From Pseudooceanicola sediminis (GTDB lineage: Bacteria; Pseudomonadota; Alphaproteobacteria; Rhodobacterales; Rhodobacteraceae): a stretch of DNA of 64,000 nt. The stretch covers positions 62,001 through 126,000 of the forward strand of contig NZ_QWJJ01000003.1 in the NCBI RefSeq assembly GCF_003575965.1, written 5' to 3'. Under the pieces are notes generated by a model. The model made no database searches. It had not been told where the DNA came from and saw only the letters and a program-made list of their open reading frames with translations. Shown one piece after another: positions 36,047 to 46,598 of the stretch. Numbering within the stretch: the first letter of the stretch is position 1; every line of letters starts with the position of its first letter. Both the position numbers and the translations under genes were made by a program.

Positions 36047-36982
36047 ATGACCACTGTTCCCGCGTACACCTGCCGTTTCACGATTGTCGTTCCCTGCTGG
36101 AATGCCGCTGCGACCCTGCGCGAAACTCTTGCCAGCCTCGACGCCCAGACGTTTACCGACTGGGAGGCCCTGTTGATCGACGATGGCAGTACCGATGCCA
36201 CGCCGACCCTGATTGCCGAAGCCGTTGCCCGTGACCCCCGCTATCGCGCCCTGCGTCCCACGGGAAAAGGCCCCAGCGACGCCCGCAACATGGCGCTGCG
36301 CGAGGCACGCGGTGAAATCCTGTCGTTCTGCGACGCCGATGACCTGTTCGAACCAAACAAGCTCGCCCTGATGAATACGGCGTTTCAGGACGCCTCGGTG
36401 GCGGGCGCGTATGGGCGCATTGCCTTTTTCGATGGCGCGCGCAGTCGGACCCAATCCTCGGTCCCGAAAGAAGATCTGGGCGTGCCGATGCTGTTGGGCG
36501 AAAACCCGGTCTGCACGATGTCGAACCTCTGCGTGCGGCATTCGGTTTTCGCCGTCACCGGCGGATTTGACGGCAATATCGTACACAACGAAGATCTGGA
36601 GTGGCTGATCCGTCTGGTGGCCGAAGGTCACCGGGTGATCGCGATCGACGAGTTGCTGGCCTACTACCGCACCTGCGCGGCGGGTCTGTCGGCCGACCTC
36701 GACGCGATGCGCGCCGGTCGCGCCGCAGCGGTCAAGGCTGCCGCCGAATACGGCTACCGGCCGAATGCGGCACAAGAGGCCGTCTATCTGCGCTACCTGG
36801 CCCGTCGTGCCCTGCGCACGAATGCGCCGTCTCACCAGGCCCTGCGCCTGACTGCGGCGGGGGTTCTCAAAAGCCCGCTCGGCTTTTTTTCGGACCCGTT
36901 TCGCGGTGGACTCACGGCGATCGGCGCGGTCCTGGCGCTTGTGCTGCCGCGCCCTGTGCGCGCCATCCTCTTTGCTGCGTGA
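36047..36982 (+). CDS. Glycosyltransferase family 2
   Basis: 311-residue GT-A transferase. N-terminal FTIVVPCWNAAATLRETLAS, nucleotide site LLIDDGSTDAT, metal-binding CDADDLF and an acceptor-side HNEDLEWLIRL motif. ATG 36047 begins one base after the flippase stop. Adds a sugar to the growing repeat unit; sugar unknown. The C-terminus has a hydrophobic stretch (LTAIGAVLALVLPRPVRAIL) that may attach it to the membrane. Confidence 0.88.
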   Translation: MTTVPAYTCRFTIVVPCWNAAATLRETLASLDAQTFTDWEALLIDDGSTDATPTLIAEAVARDPRYRALRPTGKGPSDARNMALREARGEILSFCDADDLFEPNKLALMNTAFQDASVAGAYGRIAFFDGARSRTQSSVPKEDLGVPMLLGENPVCTMSNLCVRHSVFAVTGGFDGNIVHNEDLEWLIRLVAEGHRVIAIDELLAYYRTCAAGLSADLDAMRAGRAAAVKAAAEYGYRPNAAQEAVYLRYLARRALRTNAPSHQALRLTAAGVLKSPLGFFSDPFRGGLTAIGAVLALVLPRPVRAILFAA

Positions 36983-37081
36983 GCTGATCCGCCTCCTCTG
37001 ACCCGCTCTGCCACGCCGCGCTCACCTCGCCACTACCCGTCCCGACCGTACCCGCCAAAACCCGATCAAAGGAAGATCCCG

Positions 37082-38080
37082 ATGACCCAGTCGATGCCCA
37101 AGGCGACCATCGTCGTTCCGGCCTACAACGTTGCCGCCACCCTGCAAGAGACGCTGCGCAGCTTGCTGGCTCAGACCTATGGCGATTTCGAAGTGGTCGT
37201 GGTGGATGACGGATCCGTCGATGACACCGTTGCGATCGCGCGCGGTCTTGGCGATGCCCGCATCCGTATCGTGTCGCAGGACAATCGGGGCCTGGCGGGG
37301 GCGCGCAACACCGGCATTGCCGCCGCTCGTGGTGACTATATCGGGTTCTGTGACGCTGATGATCTGTGGCGTCCGGGCAAGCTTGCGGCCCATGTCGCGC
37401 ACCTAGATGGCAACTCCGATATCGGGATCAGCTTTTCCGGCGCGACCCTGATCGACGAGGACAGCCAGCCGATCGGGCTGTCGCAGCGCCCCCGCCTGCG
37501 TGGCATCACCGCCGCGCACATGTTCCGCCGCAACCCCATCGGCAACGGGTCGTCCCCGGTCATTCGGCGCGCGGCGCTTGACGACATTGCCTTTCGTCCG
37601 ATGCACGAAGAACTGCGCGACTGGTATTTCGACGAACGCCTGCGCCAGTCTGAGGATATCGAGCTTTGGTTGCGCCTGATGCTGACGACCGACTGGGTGG
37701 TCGAAGGTGTCTCAGGGGCACTGACCAGCTACCGCGTTGCGGCGCAGGGGCTGTCGGCGGGTATCACGGCCCAATACGGCAACTGGCAGCGCATGGTGAC
37801 CAAGCTGGCACCGCTGGACCCCGCATTCTTTGCCCGCACGCTGCCGGCGGCACGCGCCTACCAATTGCGCTACCTCGCGCGGCGCGCTGTCAGTGCGGGC
37901 CAGCGGGACGAGGCACTGTGCCTGATGCAGCAGGCATTTGCCGCGTCGTTCCGACCCCTGTGGGAAGAGCCGGTCAAGACGCTCTCCACCCTTTCGGCAG
38001 CCGCTGTTCTGCGCCTGGTCGGGCCGAAACCCGTTGACGTCATTCGCCGCCGCCTGCGCCGCCGCGCCGCAAACAGCTGA
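37082..38080 (+). CDS. Glycosyltransferase family 2
   Basis: 332-residue GT-A transferase similar in layout to the preceding one: ATIVVPAYNVAATLQETLRS, VVVVDDGSVDDT, CDADDLW, and QSEDIELWLRLML near residue 195. AAAGGAAG precedes the ATG. The two GT2 genes probably arose by duplication, but the middle regions differ, so acceptor or donor may differ. Confidence 0.88.
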   Translation: MTQSMPKATIVVPAYNVAATLQETLRSLLAQTYGDFEVVVVDDGSVDDTVAIARGLGDARIRIVSQDNRGLAGARNTGIAAARGDYIGFCDADDLWRPGKLAAHVAHLDGNSDIGISFSGATLIDEDSQPIGLSQRPRLRGITAAHMFRRNPIGNGSSPVIRRAALDDIAFRPMHEELRDWYFDERLRQSEDIELWLRLMLTTDWVVEGVSGALTSYRVAAQGLSAGITAQYGNWQRMVTKLAPLDPAFFARTLPAARAYQLRYLARRAVSAGQRDEALCLMQQAFAASFRPLWEEPVKTLSTLSAAAVLRLVGPKPVDVIRRRLRRRAANS

Positions 38081-38100
38081 TCTAGTGATCCAGTAAAAGG

Positions 38101-39120
38101 ATGAAACCCATGCTTCGCATCGCTCACCTTGTTGATGATACCAGCCCCGGCGGTGTCACCCGTTATCTCGATTTCCTGACGCGCGATCCGGCCATGCAGG
38201 CATTCGCCCGGCACGATGTCATCGCCGTTCCACGCAACAGTCCGGCGCTGCGGCCGATCACTGCGGACATCATCGTCTCGCACCTGACCGTAACCTGGCG
38301 GGGGCTGCCCGGCCTGATGATGCTGCGCGCGCGCCACGCCGGTACGCCGCTGGTCCATGTCGAACACAGCTATTCCGGCGGCTTTGTCGCAGCGCGCGTT
38401 ACGGCGCGCGCCCGTTTCCAGGCGCTGCTGCGCTGCGCCTACGCCCTGTTTGATCGGGTCGTGGCGGTGTCGGAGGGGCAGCGGTTCTGGCTGGTCAGCC
38501 GAAACCTGATTCCGGCAGCCAAGGTCGACGTGATCCACCCCTGTGTCGACCTGTCGGCCTTTCGTGCGCTGCCGGCCATTGCCGGGCCCGCGCGAACCTT
38601 TGGCCTGATCGGGCGCTTTGATGCGCAAAAGGGTTTCGATATCGCGATCCATGCCTTCCGCGCCCTGCCTGACGCAGACGTCCGCCTCAACATCTATGGC
38701 AGTGGCGCAGAAGAGGCGACGCTGCGCGATGCGGCGGGCAACGACCCCCGTATCCGCTTTCATCCCTTCGTTGCGGACCCGGCAGCGGCAATGGCCCAAT
38801 GCGATGCCATCGTGATGCCGTCCCGCTGGGAACCTTATGGCATCGTCGCACTGGAGGCACGCGCCGCGGGCCGTCTGCTGGCTGTCTCCTTTGTCGACGG
38901 GCTGCGCGATCACGCCGAAACGGTGTCGCACCCCTGTCGCGGCCAGTCGGTCAGTGACTGGACCGATACGCTTGCCAACATGGCCCATCACACGCGCGGG
39001 ATGACGGTACGTTCCGCATCCGATCCCTCGCCGGAACGCCAGACCCGCGAAGGTTGGCTCGGATTGTTCGAAAACCTGACCGGCAAGGTTCTGCGCCGCT
39101 CGCCCTATCTGGTCGCCTGA
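38101..39120 (+). CDS. Glycosyltransferase family 4
   Basis: 339-residue GT-B transferase. N-terminal domain RIAHLVDDTSPGGVTRYLDF, and C-terminal donor domain with GLIGRFDAQKGFDIAI and the EPYGIVALEA motif near residue 240, the E-x7-E signature of GT4. Last gene of the exopolysaccharide cluster, followed by a strong terminator at 39213-39246. Confidence 0.88.
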   Translation: MKPMLRIAHLVDDTSPGGVTRYLDFLTRDPAMQAFARHDVIAVPRNSPALRPITADIIVSHLTVTWRGLPGLMMLRARHAGTPLVHVEHSYSGGFVAARVTARARFQALLRCAYALFDRVVAVSEGQRFWLVSRNLIPAAKVDVIHPCVDLSAFRALPAIAGPARTFGLIGRFDAQKGFDIAIHAFRALPDADVRLNIYGSGAEEATLRDAAGNDPRIRFHPFVADPAAAMAQCDAIVMPSRWEPYGIVALEARAAGRLLAVSFVDGLRDHAETVSHPCRGQSVSDWTDTLANMAHHTRGMTVRSASDPSPERQTREGWLGLFENLTGKVLRRSPYLVA

Positions 39121-39212
39121 GACCACCCCGGATCCGCCACGTGCGCGGAATCGCCATTGCATCCCCAGTGCCCGATTCCGCCCAGACCTGCCCCCGCAGG
39201 TTGCGGGTATCT

Positions 39213-39246
39213 GAGCCCGAGCGAAGTCCCTCGCTCGGGCTCTTTT
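39213..39246 (+). terminator. Strong intrinsic terminator ending the exopolysaccharide cluster
   Basis: Perfect 12-bp arms GAGCCCGAGCGA (39213-39224) and TCGCTCGGGCTC (39231-39242), 6-base loop, then TTTT. Confidence 0.92.
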
Positions 39247-39287
39247 CATTAGAGCTGTCAGCGGCCGGCATCACAACTTGTTCAGTA

Positions 39288-39307
39288 CGTTCATTTCTTA
39301 TTGAACG
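39288..39307. promoter_or_regulatory. Palindromic operator before the GbsR/MarR-like gene
   Basis: CGTTCA-(N8)-TGAACG, perfect 6-bp arms, with an extra direct GTTCA at 39280-39284. It is 30 bases before ATG 39337; autoregulation is likely. Confidence 0.6.
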
Positions 39308-39336
39308 ATACATACGAATCTGTCAGCCACGGTTGC

Positions 39337-39843
39337 ATGAGCGAAAACCCGATCAACCGATTCATCGAGACCATGGGAATGTTGTCGCAAGGCGACGGTG
39401 GCACTCGGATCTCAGGCCAGATTCTGGCCTATCTCCTGACCGAGGGCGAACCCCGGACCTTGCAGCAGATGACGACGGCGCTGCGCATTTCCAAGGCGTC
39501 GGCCTCGACCAATGCACGGATGTTGGAACTGCACGGTCTGGTGCACCGGGTTTCGCACCTCGGGTCCCGCCAGGACGCGTGGGAGACGGTCCCGGACCCG
39601 CATTACCAGTTGCTCACGCGTCTGATCGATCGGTTTCGGCGCAACTATCTGGTGATCGAAGACATCGCCGCCAGCTTTCCGTCAGACCGCGCCGACGCCC
39701 GTGAACGGGTCGAAAACTTCAACAAATTCTATAGCCAGTCCGCCGACTTCTTCGAGGAATGGCTGTCACACCTGTCCGATGAAACCGCCGTGCAATCTGG
39801 GGGCGGTCATCCGCAGCACCCCTCCCGAACGTCAGAGGATTGA
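39337..39843 (+). CDS. MarR/GbsR-type transcriptional regulator
   Basis: 168-residue winged-helix protein of the GbsR-like MarR branch (FIETMGMLSQGDGGTRISGQILAYLL, then TTALRISKASASTNARMLELHGLV as the DNA-binding helices, and a C-terminal helical region with FNKFYSQSADFFEEWLSHL). The ATG at 39337 is used; an in-frame TTG at 39301 lies inside the operator and is unlikely. It immediately precedes the adaptor and pump of RND system 3, which it probably controls. Confidence 0.82.
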   Translation: MSENPINRFIETMGMLSQGDGGTRISGQILAYLLTEGEPRTLQQMTTALRISKASASTNARMLELHGLVHRVSHLGSRQDAWETVPDPHYQLLTRLIDRFRRNYLVIEDIAASFPSDRADARERVENFNKFYSQSADFFEEWLSHLSDETAVQSGGGHPQHPSRTSED

Positions 39844-39848
39844 TCCCC

Positions 39849-41084
39849 ATGGTCAGCGAAAAACCCGACACGGTTGGGAAACCCGATTGGGCGCTCTCCG
39901 GGCGCGAACGAAAGGCGGCCGAGCGTGCCAAGGCCGGGCTCCCGCCTCGTAAACGTCGCGGTTGGCTGATCGTCATCGTGCTCGTGCTGATTGCGGCGGC
40001 GGCTCTGTGGTGGATGAGATCGCCCTCCGCCACGCCCGACGCGGAACAGGCCGAGGCAGGCACCACGCAGACATCGGCAGATGTGGTGGTGATGCAGATC
40101 ATGCCATCCGAACTGATGACGATCGAACCGCGCCTTCTGCGGGAAACGGTCAAGGTGACCGGATCATTGGCCCCGCAACGTCAGCTGCACCTGTCCGCCG
40201 AGGTGTCCGGCCGTGTCGAGGATGTGACTGGTCGCGAAGGCGATGCGGTACAGGCCGGGCAGGAGCTGATCCAGATCGATATCGAAACCCTGACCAATCA
40301 GCTCGAACAGCAGCGCGCCAGTGCCGAGGCGACGCGCGCCCAATTGCGACTGGCGCAGAACCAGCTGGAACGCACGCAAAGTCTGGTCAACCGTGGCTTG
40401 ACCCCGTCCTCCGAGCTGGAAGCAGGGCAGGCGAATGTCGATCAGCTTGCCGCCAGCCTGGCTGCGCAGGAAAAGCAGGTGGAAAGCGCTGAAAACTCGC
40501 TTGGCCATGCCCGCGTCACTGCGCCGTTCGATGCGATGATATCCGAACGCAGCGTCGATCCCGGCGCCTACGTCGGTATCGGGTCCGCATTGATGTCCCT
40601 CGTGGACCTGTCGCATCTCGAATTCGAGGCGACAGTACCGGTGCGATACGCAGCCTCCGTGAAGCGCGGTCTGGAGGTCGAGCTGACGGTCGAAGGCGTC
40701 GGATCCGTGCAATTCCAGGGCGCGGTCGAGCGGATCAACCCGGTCGCCATTTCCGGGTCGCGGATGCTGCCGATCTATGTCGGGATCGACAATTCCGACG
40801 GGCTGTTGCGGGGCGGCATGTTCGCATCCGGTCGGCTCGTCCTGGAGGAAAAGCCGCAGGCGATCGGCGTCCCTTATGACGCGGTCTATACCGATGATGC
40901 GGGACGCTATGTCTTCAAGCGCGACGGCGATACCGTCATCCGCCAGGCTGTCGAGGTGGCGCGTGAATGGGACGGCGGGCGGATCGTGGAAATCGCTTCG
41001 GGTCTCGCGCCCGGCGACGTGATCATTTCGCAACCGCTGCAACAATTGCGCGCCGGGGCGTCGATCTCGGTCGTGGGGGAATAG
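39849..41084 (+). CDS. RND efflux periplasmic adaptor (system 3)
   Basis: 411-residue membrane-fusion protein anchored by one N-terminal helix (GWLIVIVLVLIAAAALWWM) after a 40-residue charged cytoplasmic segment. Barrel-sandwich halves LHLSAEVSGRVEDVTGREGD and APFDAMISERSVDPGAYVGIG enclose a coiled coil. The start at ATG 39849 follows AGAGGA. The pump gene begins 3 bases after the stop. Confidence 0.9.
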   Translation: MVSEKPDTVGKPDWALSGRERKAAERAKAGLPPRKRRGWLIVIVLVLIAAAALWWMRSPSATPDAEQAEAGTTQTSADVVVMQIMPSELMTIEPRLLRETVKVTGSLAPQRQLHLSAEVSGRVEDVTGREGDAVQAGQELIQIDIETLTNQLEQQRASAEATRAQLRLAQNQLERTQSLVNRGLTPSSELEAGQANVDQLAASLAAQEKQVESAENSLGHARVTAPFDAMISERSVDPGAYVGIGSALMSLVDLSHLEFEATVPVRYAASVKRGLEVELTVEGVGSVQFQGAVERINPVAISGSRMLPIYVGIDNSDGLLRGGMFASGRLVLEEKPQAIGVPYDAVYTDDAGRYVFKRDGDTVIRQAVEVAREWDGGRIVEIASGLAPGDVIISQPLQQLRAGASISVVGE

Positions 41085-41087
41085 ATC

Positions 41088-44000
41088 ATGTTCCTGACCC
41101 GGATTTCCGTCAACCAGCCGGTTTTTGCCACCATGGTCATGGTGGCGATGCTGGTGATCGGCCTGTTCGCCTATTCGCGTCTTCCGGTGGAACAGTTGCC
41201 CGATGTGGATTTTCCCATCGTCGCCGTTGTCACCAGCTATCCCGGTGCCACCCCCGAAGCGGTCGAGAACGATATCATCGACCCGATCGAAGAAGCGGTC
41301 TCGACCCTCAGCGGTCTCGATACCGTGTCCAGCACCGCCCAGACCAGCGCCGCCATCGTCCTGCTTCAGTTCCAGCTTGAGGTCGACAGTGCGACCGCTG
41401 CGCAGGACGTGCGTGAAAAGGTCCAGCAGATCTCCGCGAATTTCCCGGACGCCGCCGAAGATCCGCAGATCCTGCGGTTCGATCCCAACGAATTGCCTGT
41501 GCTGTCCATCGGCGTCTCGTCCGAAACCCTGTCTGCCGGGCCGCTGACCCGGCTGACCGAAGACGTGATCGCCACCCGGCTTGCCAATATCAATGGAGTA
41601 GGACGCGCCTCGGTCGTCGGCGGCCTGCCAAGCGAGGTGCAGGTGCTGATCGACCCGGATCGCCAGACCGCCCTCGGCATCGGCGTGGCCGAGGTGACCA
41701 GTGCGCTGTCGGCCGACAACCTCGACCTGCCTGCCGGCAGCGTCACCAGCGGGTCCAGCGAACAATCGGTTCAGGTCGAAGGGCGCATCATCGGACTGCG
41801 CGATTTCGATGACGTGATCATCGCGCGGCGCGGCGGTCAGCCGGTGCGGTTGGGCGATATCGCGACGGTGGGGACCGATCTGGCAGATGCCGATTCCCTT
41901 GCCATGCTCAACGGCCAGAGGGCGTTGGCGGTCGATATCGTCAAGACGCAGGGCTCCAACACCGTCGGCGTTGCCGAAGGCGTGCGCAAGGAACTGGACA
42001 AGATGATGACCGAGCCGCAGTTCGAGGGTGTCACCCTCGAGGTGCTGCGCGACAATGCCAAGCCGGTCGAGGCGAGCTTTGAATCCGTCCAGTCCATGCT
42101 GGTCGAGGGTGCCTTGCTGGCCACCGCGATCGTGTTCCTCTTCCTCAACTCCTGGCGCTCGACGGTGATCACCGGGCTGACGCTGCCGATTTCCGTGATC
42201 GGCACCATGGCCGCGATCTATTTCCTCGGCTTCACGCTGAACATGATGACGATGATGGCGCTGTCTCTGTCGGTCGGCCTGCTGATCGACGATGCCATCG
42301 TGGTGCGCGAAAACATCATGCGCCACCTGCACATGGGCAAATCGCACCACGACGCCGCGCTGGACGGCACCAATGAAATTGGCCTTGCCGTGCTGGCGAC
42401 CACCCTGTCGATCTGTGCGGTCTTCCTGCCGGTCGCCTTCATGGATGGGATCATCGGGCGGTTTTTCCTGCAATTCGGCATCACGGTGTCTGTCGCGGTG
42501 CTGATCTCGCTCTTCGTGTCGTTCACGCTCGATCCGATGATGTCGTCGGTCTGGTACGACCCTTCGGCCATGCCGGGTGCCAGGCGCGGCCCGATCGGGC
42601 GGGCGGTGGCCCAGTTCGACCGTTTCTTCGAATGGATCTCGCGCGGCTACGTGTCCCTGCTGCGCACCTGCCTGCGCTGGCGCAAGATGACGCTGCTGGC
42701 TGCGCTGGCCGCCTTTGTTGCCGGGCTGATGACCTTTCCCATCGTCGGGACGGAATTCGTGCCCCCCGCCGACAATTCCGAGATGCAGGTCGAACTGACC
42801 ACGCCCGTCGGCTCCACCCTGGACCGCACGGCGGAAAAGATCACCCAGGTCGACCGCGTCCTGCGCCAGTTCCCTGAATTCACCGGCACCTATGCCACGG
42901 TAAATTCCGGCACCTCCAGTGCGTCGAACGTGGCCACCATCTATGCCCAGATGACGCCGCCGCAGGAACGCACCCGCTCGCCCGAACAGATGACGGGCCT
43001 CGTGCGCGATGCGCTGAAAACCGTTCCCGGGGCGAAATACAAGGTTGCCGCCGATCCGGGCCTCGGTGGTATCTCCGCCCCGGTCGTGATCAAGATATTC
43101 GGGGACAACCTGGATGTCCTGGAACGCCTCGCGCAGGACCTTGCGGACAGCTTGCAGGGCATTGACGGCCTGGTCGATATCGGGACGTCGCTCGATGATC
43201 CCCAGCCGACGCTGGGCGTGCAGATCGACCGCGATGCGGCCTCCGACCTGGGCATCACACTGTCGCAGGTGGGCAATGCGCTGAACCCGATGCTGGGGGG
43301 GACGACCGTTTCCGACTGGACCGACCCGCAGGGACAAAGCATGGATGTCATCGTCCGCCTGCCCGAGGCATATCGCGACGATGTCGGTGCCCTCGGGGCG
43401 CTGCCGATTGCCGCCAATGCCAGCGGCGATGGGGTCATCCGCCTGGATCAGGTCGCCAATATCGTGCAATCCCAAGGGCCTGGCGAAATCACGCGCGAAG
43501 ATCGCCAGCGCTCGGTTCAGGTCACCGCCAACCTGGACGGCAAGAAGGTGGGGGATGTGACCAAGGCGGTACAGGCCAAGGTCGATGCGCTGGCGGTCCC
43601 CCCGGGCTACCGTGCCACGATGGGCGGCGACGCCGAGGATATTGCCGAAACCAGCGCCACCGCAGGCACGGCCCTACTGCTGGCACTGGTCTTTATCTAC
43701 CTCGTTCTGGCGTCGCAGTTCGGCAGCTTCCTGCAACCGCTCGCGATCATGTCGTCGCTGCCACTGGCCCTGGTCGGGGTGATGCTTGGACTGCTGGTGG
43801 GGGGATCGACGTTGAACATGTTCTCGGCCATCGGGTTCATCATGTTGATGGGTCTCGTGGTGAAAAACGCCATTCTGCTGGTCGACAACGCCAATCACCG
43901 CACGGCCGAAGGCATGCACCTGTTCGACGCGCTGCTCGAAGCGGGCGCGACCCGGTTCCGTCCCATCGTCATGACGACGCTGGCGATGATCTTCGGGATG

Positions 44001-44186
44001 CTGCCGCTGGCGCTGAACATTCACGGTGGCTCCGGGCAGAACGCGCCGATGGCACATGCGGTGATCGGGGGGCTGATCTCGTCCTCGCTGCTGACGCTGG
44101 TCGTTGTGCCGGTGATCCTGACCTACGTCGATACCTTCGGCAAACGCGTGTCGGGCCTGTTTCCCCGGGCCCCCGATCACGCATGA
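41088..44186 (+). CDS. RND-family efflux transporter, inner-membrane pump (system 3)
   Basis: 1032-residue RND pump, closest in pattern to the AcrB/MdtBC-type branch: N-terminal [20 protein letters not shown] and [25 protein letters not shown]4 acidic pair in [19 protein letters not shown]. Operon with the preceding adaptor and regulator; no outer-membrane channel gene. Its end faces the ABC permease gene convergently. Confidence 0.92.
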   Translation: MFLTRISVNQPVFATMVMVAMLVIGLFAYSRLPVEQLPDVDFPIVAVVTSYPGATPEAVENDIIDPIEEAVSTLSGLDTVSSTAQTSAAIVLLQFQLEVDSATAAQDVREKVQQISANFPDAAEDPQILRFDPNELPVLSIGVSSETLSAGPLTRLTEDVIATRLANINGVGRASVVGGLPSEVQVLIDPDRQTALGIGVAEVTSALSADNLDLPAGSVTSGSSEQSVQVEGRIIGLRDFDDVIIARRGGQPVRLGDIATVGTDLADADSLAMLNGQRALAVDIVKTQGSNTVGVAEGVRKELDKMMTEPQFEGVTLEVLRDNAKPVEASFESVQSMLVEGALLATAIVFLFLNSWRSTVITGLTLPISVIGTMAAIYFLGFTLNMMTMMALSLSVGLLIDDAIVVRENIMRHLHMGKSHHDAALDGTNEIGLAVLATTLSICAVFLPVAFMDGIIGRFFLQFGITVSVAVLISLFVSFTLDPMMSSVWYDPSAMPGARRGPIGRAVAQFDRFFEWISRGYVSLLRTCLRWRKMTLLAALAAFVAGLMTFPIVGTEFVPPADNSEMQVELTTPVGSTLDRTAEKITQVDRVLRQFPEFTGTYATVNSGTSSASNVATIYAQMTPPQERTRSPEQMTGLVRDALKTVPGAKYKVAADPGLGGISAPVVIKIFGDNLDVLERLAQDLADSLQGIDGLVDIGTSLDDPQPTLGVQIDRDAASDLGITLSQVGNALNPMLGGTTVSDWTDPQGQSMDVIVRLPEAYRDDVGALGALPIAANASGDGVIRLDQVANIVQSQGPGEITREDRQRSVQVTANLDGKKVGDVTKAVQAKVDALAVPPGYRATMGGDAEDIAETSATAGTALLLALVFIYLVLASQFGSFLQPLAIMSSLPLALVGVMLGLLVGGSTLNMFSAIGFIMLMGLVVKNAILLVDNANHRTAEGMHLFDALLEAGATRFRPIVMTTLAMIFGMLPLALNIHGGSGQNAPMAHAVIGGLISSSLLTLVVVPVILTYVDTFGKRVSGLFPRAPDHA

Positions 44187-44242
44187 TCGCCGGTCAGGCT
44201 CCTGCCGTCGCGATGCCGCCGCCAGAGGGGGCGCAGAGGGGG

Positions 44243-45823
44243 CTATTCGGCGGTCTGCATCCCCAATCGGCGCAGAACCCGCCGTTCCGCCACGACGACC
44301 AACTGGTAGAACACGACGGACAGCAGCACCGACACTGCGGCCACGGTCCAGATCATGCCATAATCCATGAAGCCGCGTGACTGGTTCAGCAGGTTGCCCA
44401 GGCCCTTTCCCGTGGCCAGCCATTCCGCGATCATCACCCCCAGCAATGCGCGTGGCACCGTCAACCGCGTCGCGGCAAAAAGATAGGGCAGAGAGGCGGG
44501 GATCGTGACCAGCCTCATTTCGGTCCAGGCGCTTGCCCCATAGGCCCGCGGTACATCCTGGGCCGAGCGTGGCACCAGGGCAATCCCCTGCGCCAGCGTC
44601 ACGAAGGCGGGAAAGAACGTGACCGAGATCGTCACCCACAGCGTCAACGACATGCCCCGCCCAAGCACCAGCACCAGCAGCGGCGTCAGCGCCACCAGCG
44701 GCATGGTCTGCGTCACCAGGGCGACCGGCATGAAGGCCCGGATCGCACGTGGAAACAGCCGCGACGATATCGCCAGCAAAAAGGCAAAGCCCAGCCCGGC
44801 CACCATGCCAAGCGCGGTGACGGGCAAGGTCTGGCCCATGGCCTCCAGCAACCGCGAACGGGCGGACGCAGAAGCGGGCGAAAAGAACAGGTAATCGACC
44901 ACGCCCAGCGGTGTCTTGGCGATCAGCGCAGGCACCCCGGTGCCCCAGATGAACATCCACCACAATGCGAACGGCAGGGCGATCATGCCCGCCCGCAGCG
45001 CAACCGCCAGCAGCGGGTGTTCCTTCTCGGTCGGGGCGTCGGGCAGGGCGGCATTCATCGTCACCGCCCGACTTGCCCCGATCAAGCGGCCCGCCAGCAG
45101 GGCAAACCCGGCATAACTCAGCCCTGCGATGGCGGTCGCGATCAGCCCGATTCCCCACAGGCGCTCCGGCTCGCCCCGGCCCAGCGATCCCAGCAGATAG
45201 GCGCCCAGCCCCCAACGGCCCCCGCCGCCGAATTCGGCCAGGATCGCGCCCAGCACCGCGTTCGGTGCGGCAATGCGCAGCCCGGCCAGGATCGACGGCA
45301 GCGCCCCGCGAAACGACACCAGGCGCAGCTGTTGGCGGCGATTGCCGCCGTAGGCCCGGATCAGGTCGGTGGCGCGGCTGTCTGCCTGGCTCAGCCCGAT
45401 CACCGTGGCCGACATCGTCACGAAATAGACGCCCAGGGCGGCCAGCGTGATCCGAGGGGCCATGCCGCTCAGCGTCAGTGCCAGGATCGGGGCGATGGCG
45501 ATCGGGGGCAGCGCGAAAACCGCAATGTTCACGCCACGAAACAGCCGCAGCATGGCGGGGGACAGGGCAAAGATCACACCGGCCAGCACCCCGGCAAGGT
45601 TGCCGATCACGAACCCGGCCGCCGAGGCGTAGAGCGTGGCAAGCACGTGCCGGGGGTAATCCGCTCCGTCGATCCACAGTCGCATCAGGATGGCGCTCGG
45701 GGCGGGCAGGGCGCCGCCTGCCACCAGATCCAGCTGGCCGATGACTTCCCACAGGATCAGCAGGGCCAGGGCGGTGCGCAGGCCGCTCCTGTGAAACAGG
45801 TGCCGCGGATCACGCGCCGCCAT
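44243..45823 (-). CDS. ABC transporter permease, tandem double-domain (NitT/TauT type)
   Basis: 526-residue inner-membrane protein made of two permease domains in one chain, about 12 helices. Each half has its own EAA loop for ATPase contact: ATDLIRAYGGNRRQQLRLV in the first and SAQDVPRAYGASAWTEMRLV in the second. Most permeases of this group are about 260 residues and homodimerise, so this is a fused pseudo-dimer. The start at 45823 overlaps the ATPase gene end by 14 bases. Confidence 0.88.
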   Translation of the reverse strand: MAARDPRHLFHRSGLRTALALLILWEVIGQLDLVAGGALPAPSAILMRLWIDGADYPRHVLATLYASAAGFVIGNLAGVLAGVIFALSPAMLRLFRGVNIAVFALPPIAIAPILALTLSGMAPRITLAALGVYFVTMSATVIGLSQADSRATDLIRAYGGNRRQQLRLVSFRGALPSILAGLRIAAPNAVLGAILAEFGGGGRWGLGAYLLGSLGRGEPERLWGIGLIATAIAGLSYAGFALLAGRLIGASRAVTMNAALPDAPTEKEHPLLAVALRAGMIALPFALWWMFIWGTGVPALIAKTPLGVVDYLFFSPASASARSRLLEAMGQTLPVTALGMVAGLGFAFLLAISSRLFPRAIRAFMPVALVTQTMPLVALTPLLVLVLGRGMSLTLWVTISVTFFPAFVTLAQGIALVPRSAQDVPRAYGASAWTEMRLVTIPASLPYLFAATRLTVPRALLGVMIAEWLATGKGLGNLLNQSRGFMDYGMIWTVAAVSVLLSVVFYQLVVVAERRVLRRLGMQTAE

Positions 45824-46598
45824 GCAACACCTCGGCAATCCGGTCACAGAGCGCATGAAACGCGGGGTGGGAAAAAATTGCCGGGTCGCGCGGGCGGGCG
45901 AACGGCACTTCGATGACATCGACGATCCGGCCCGGATTGGCGTGCATGACGACCACCCGGTCGGCCAGAAAGACCGCCTCGTCGATCCCATGCGTGACCA
46001 GCAGCGTCGTGGCGCCCGTCTCGGCCCAGATCCGTTGCAGCTCGACGTTCATCAGCCGGCGCAGAATCTGATCCAAAGCGCCAAAGGGTTCGTCCATGAA
46101 CAGCACGCGGGGCCGTGTGACCAACGCGCGTGCAATGGCGACCCGCTGGCGCATGCCGCCCGACAATTCGCCCGGCAGCGCGTTCTCGTACCCCGCCAAT
46201 CCGACCAGGCGGATCAGGGCCTCGACATCGTCGGCGTGGTCTGCGGGTCTGCGCCCCAGCACCTGCAAGGGCAACTCGACATTGCGGCGGACGCTCCGCC
46301 AGGGCAGAAGCGCGGCGTCTTGAAACGCCACCCCCGTCAGCCCCGCCCTGGCGGCCGCCAGTGGCATGTCCCCTGCGATTGCGATGTTCCCGGCGTCGGC
46401 CTCTTCCAGACCTGACGCCAAACGCATTACGGTGGACTTGCCACATCCCGAGGGACCGATGATCGCGGTAAAGGACCCGGCGGGGCAGGAAAGGGAAATG
46501 TCCCGCAAGGCCTCTACATCACGTCCTCTCCCCCGGAAGGTCTTGCCAACCCCGGTAAGCGCGATCCCGTCAGGGAGGTTTTGCTCCGGGGCAGGCAT
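45810..46598 (-). CDS. ABC transporter ATP-binding protein (NitT/TauT/SsuB type)
   Basis: 262-residue ATPase. Walker A GPSGCGKST near residue 48, signature LSGGMRQRVAIARAL, Walker B VLFMDEPFGALD and the switch His in LLVTHGIDEAVFLADR. It shares one base with the substrate-binding gene stop (TGATG at 46598). It powers import of a small organic compound together with the double permease. Confidence 0.92.
   Translation of the reverse strand: MPAPEQNLPDGIALTGVGKTFRGRGRDVEALRDISLSCPAGSFTAIIGPSGCGKSTVMRLASGLEEADAGNIAIAGDMPLAAARAGLTGVAFQDAALLPWRSVRRNVELPLQVLGRRPADHADDVEALIRLVGLAGYENALPGELSGGMRQRVAIARALVTRPRVLFMDEPFGALDQILRRLMNVELQRIWAETGATTLLVTHGIDEAVFLADRVVVMHANPGRIVDVIEVPFARPRDPAIFSHPAFHALCDRIAEVLHGGA

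Noticed and set aside
40164-43475. Minus-strand open frame of about 1100 codons over RND system 3
   Set aside because: Antisense shadow of a well-supported adaptor and pump; His/Gln/Arg/Asp-rich composition typical of such shadows.
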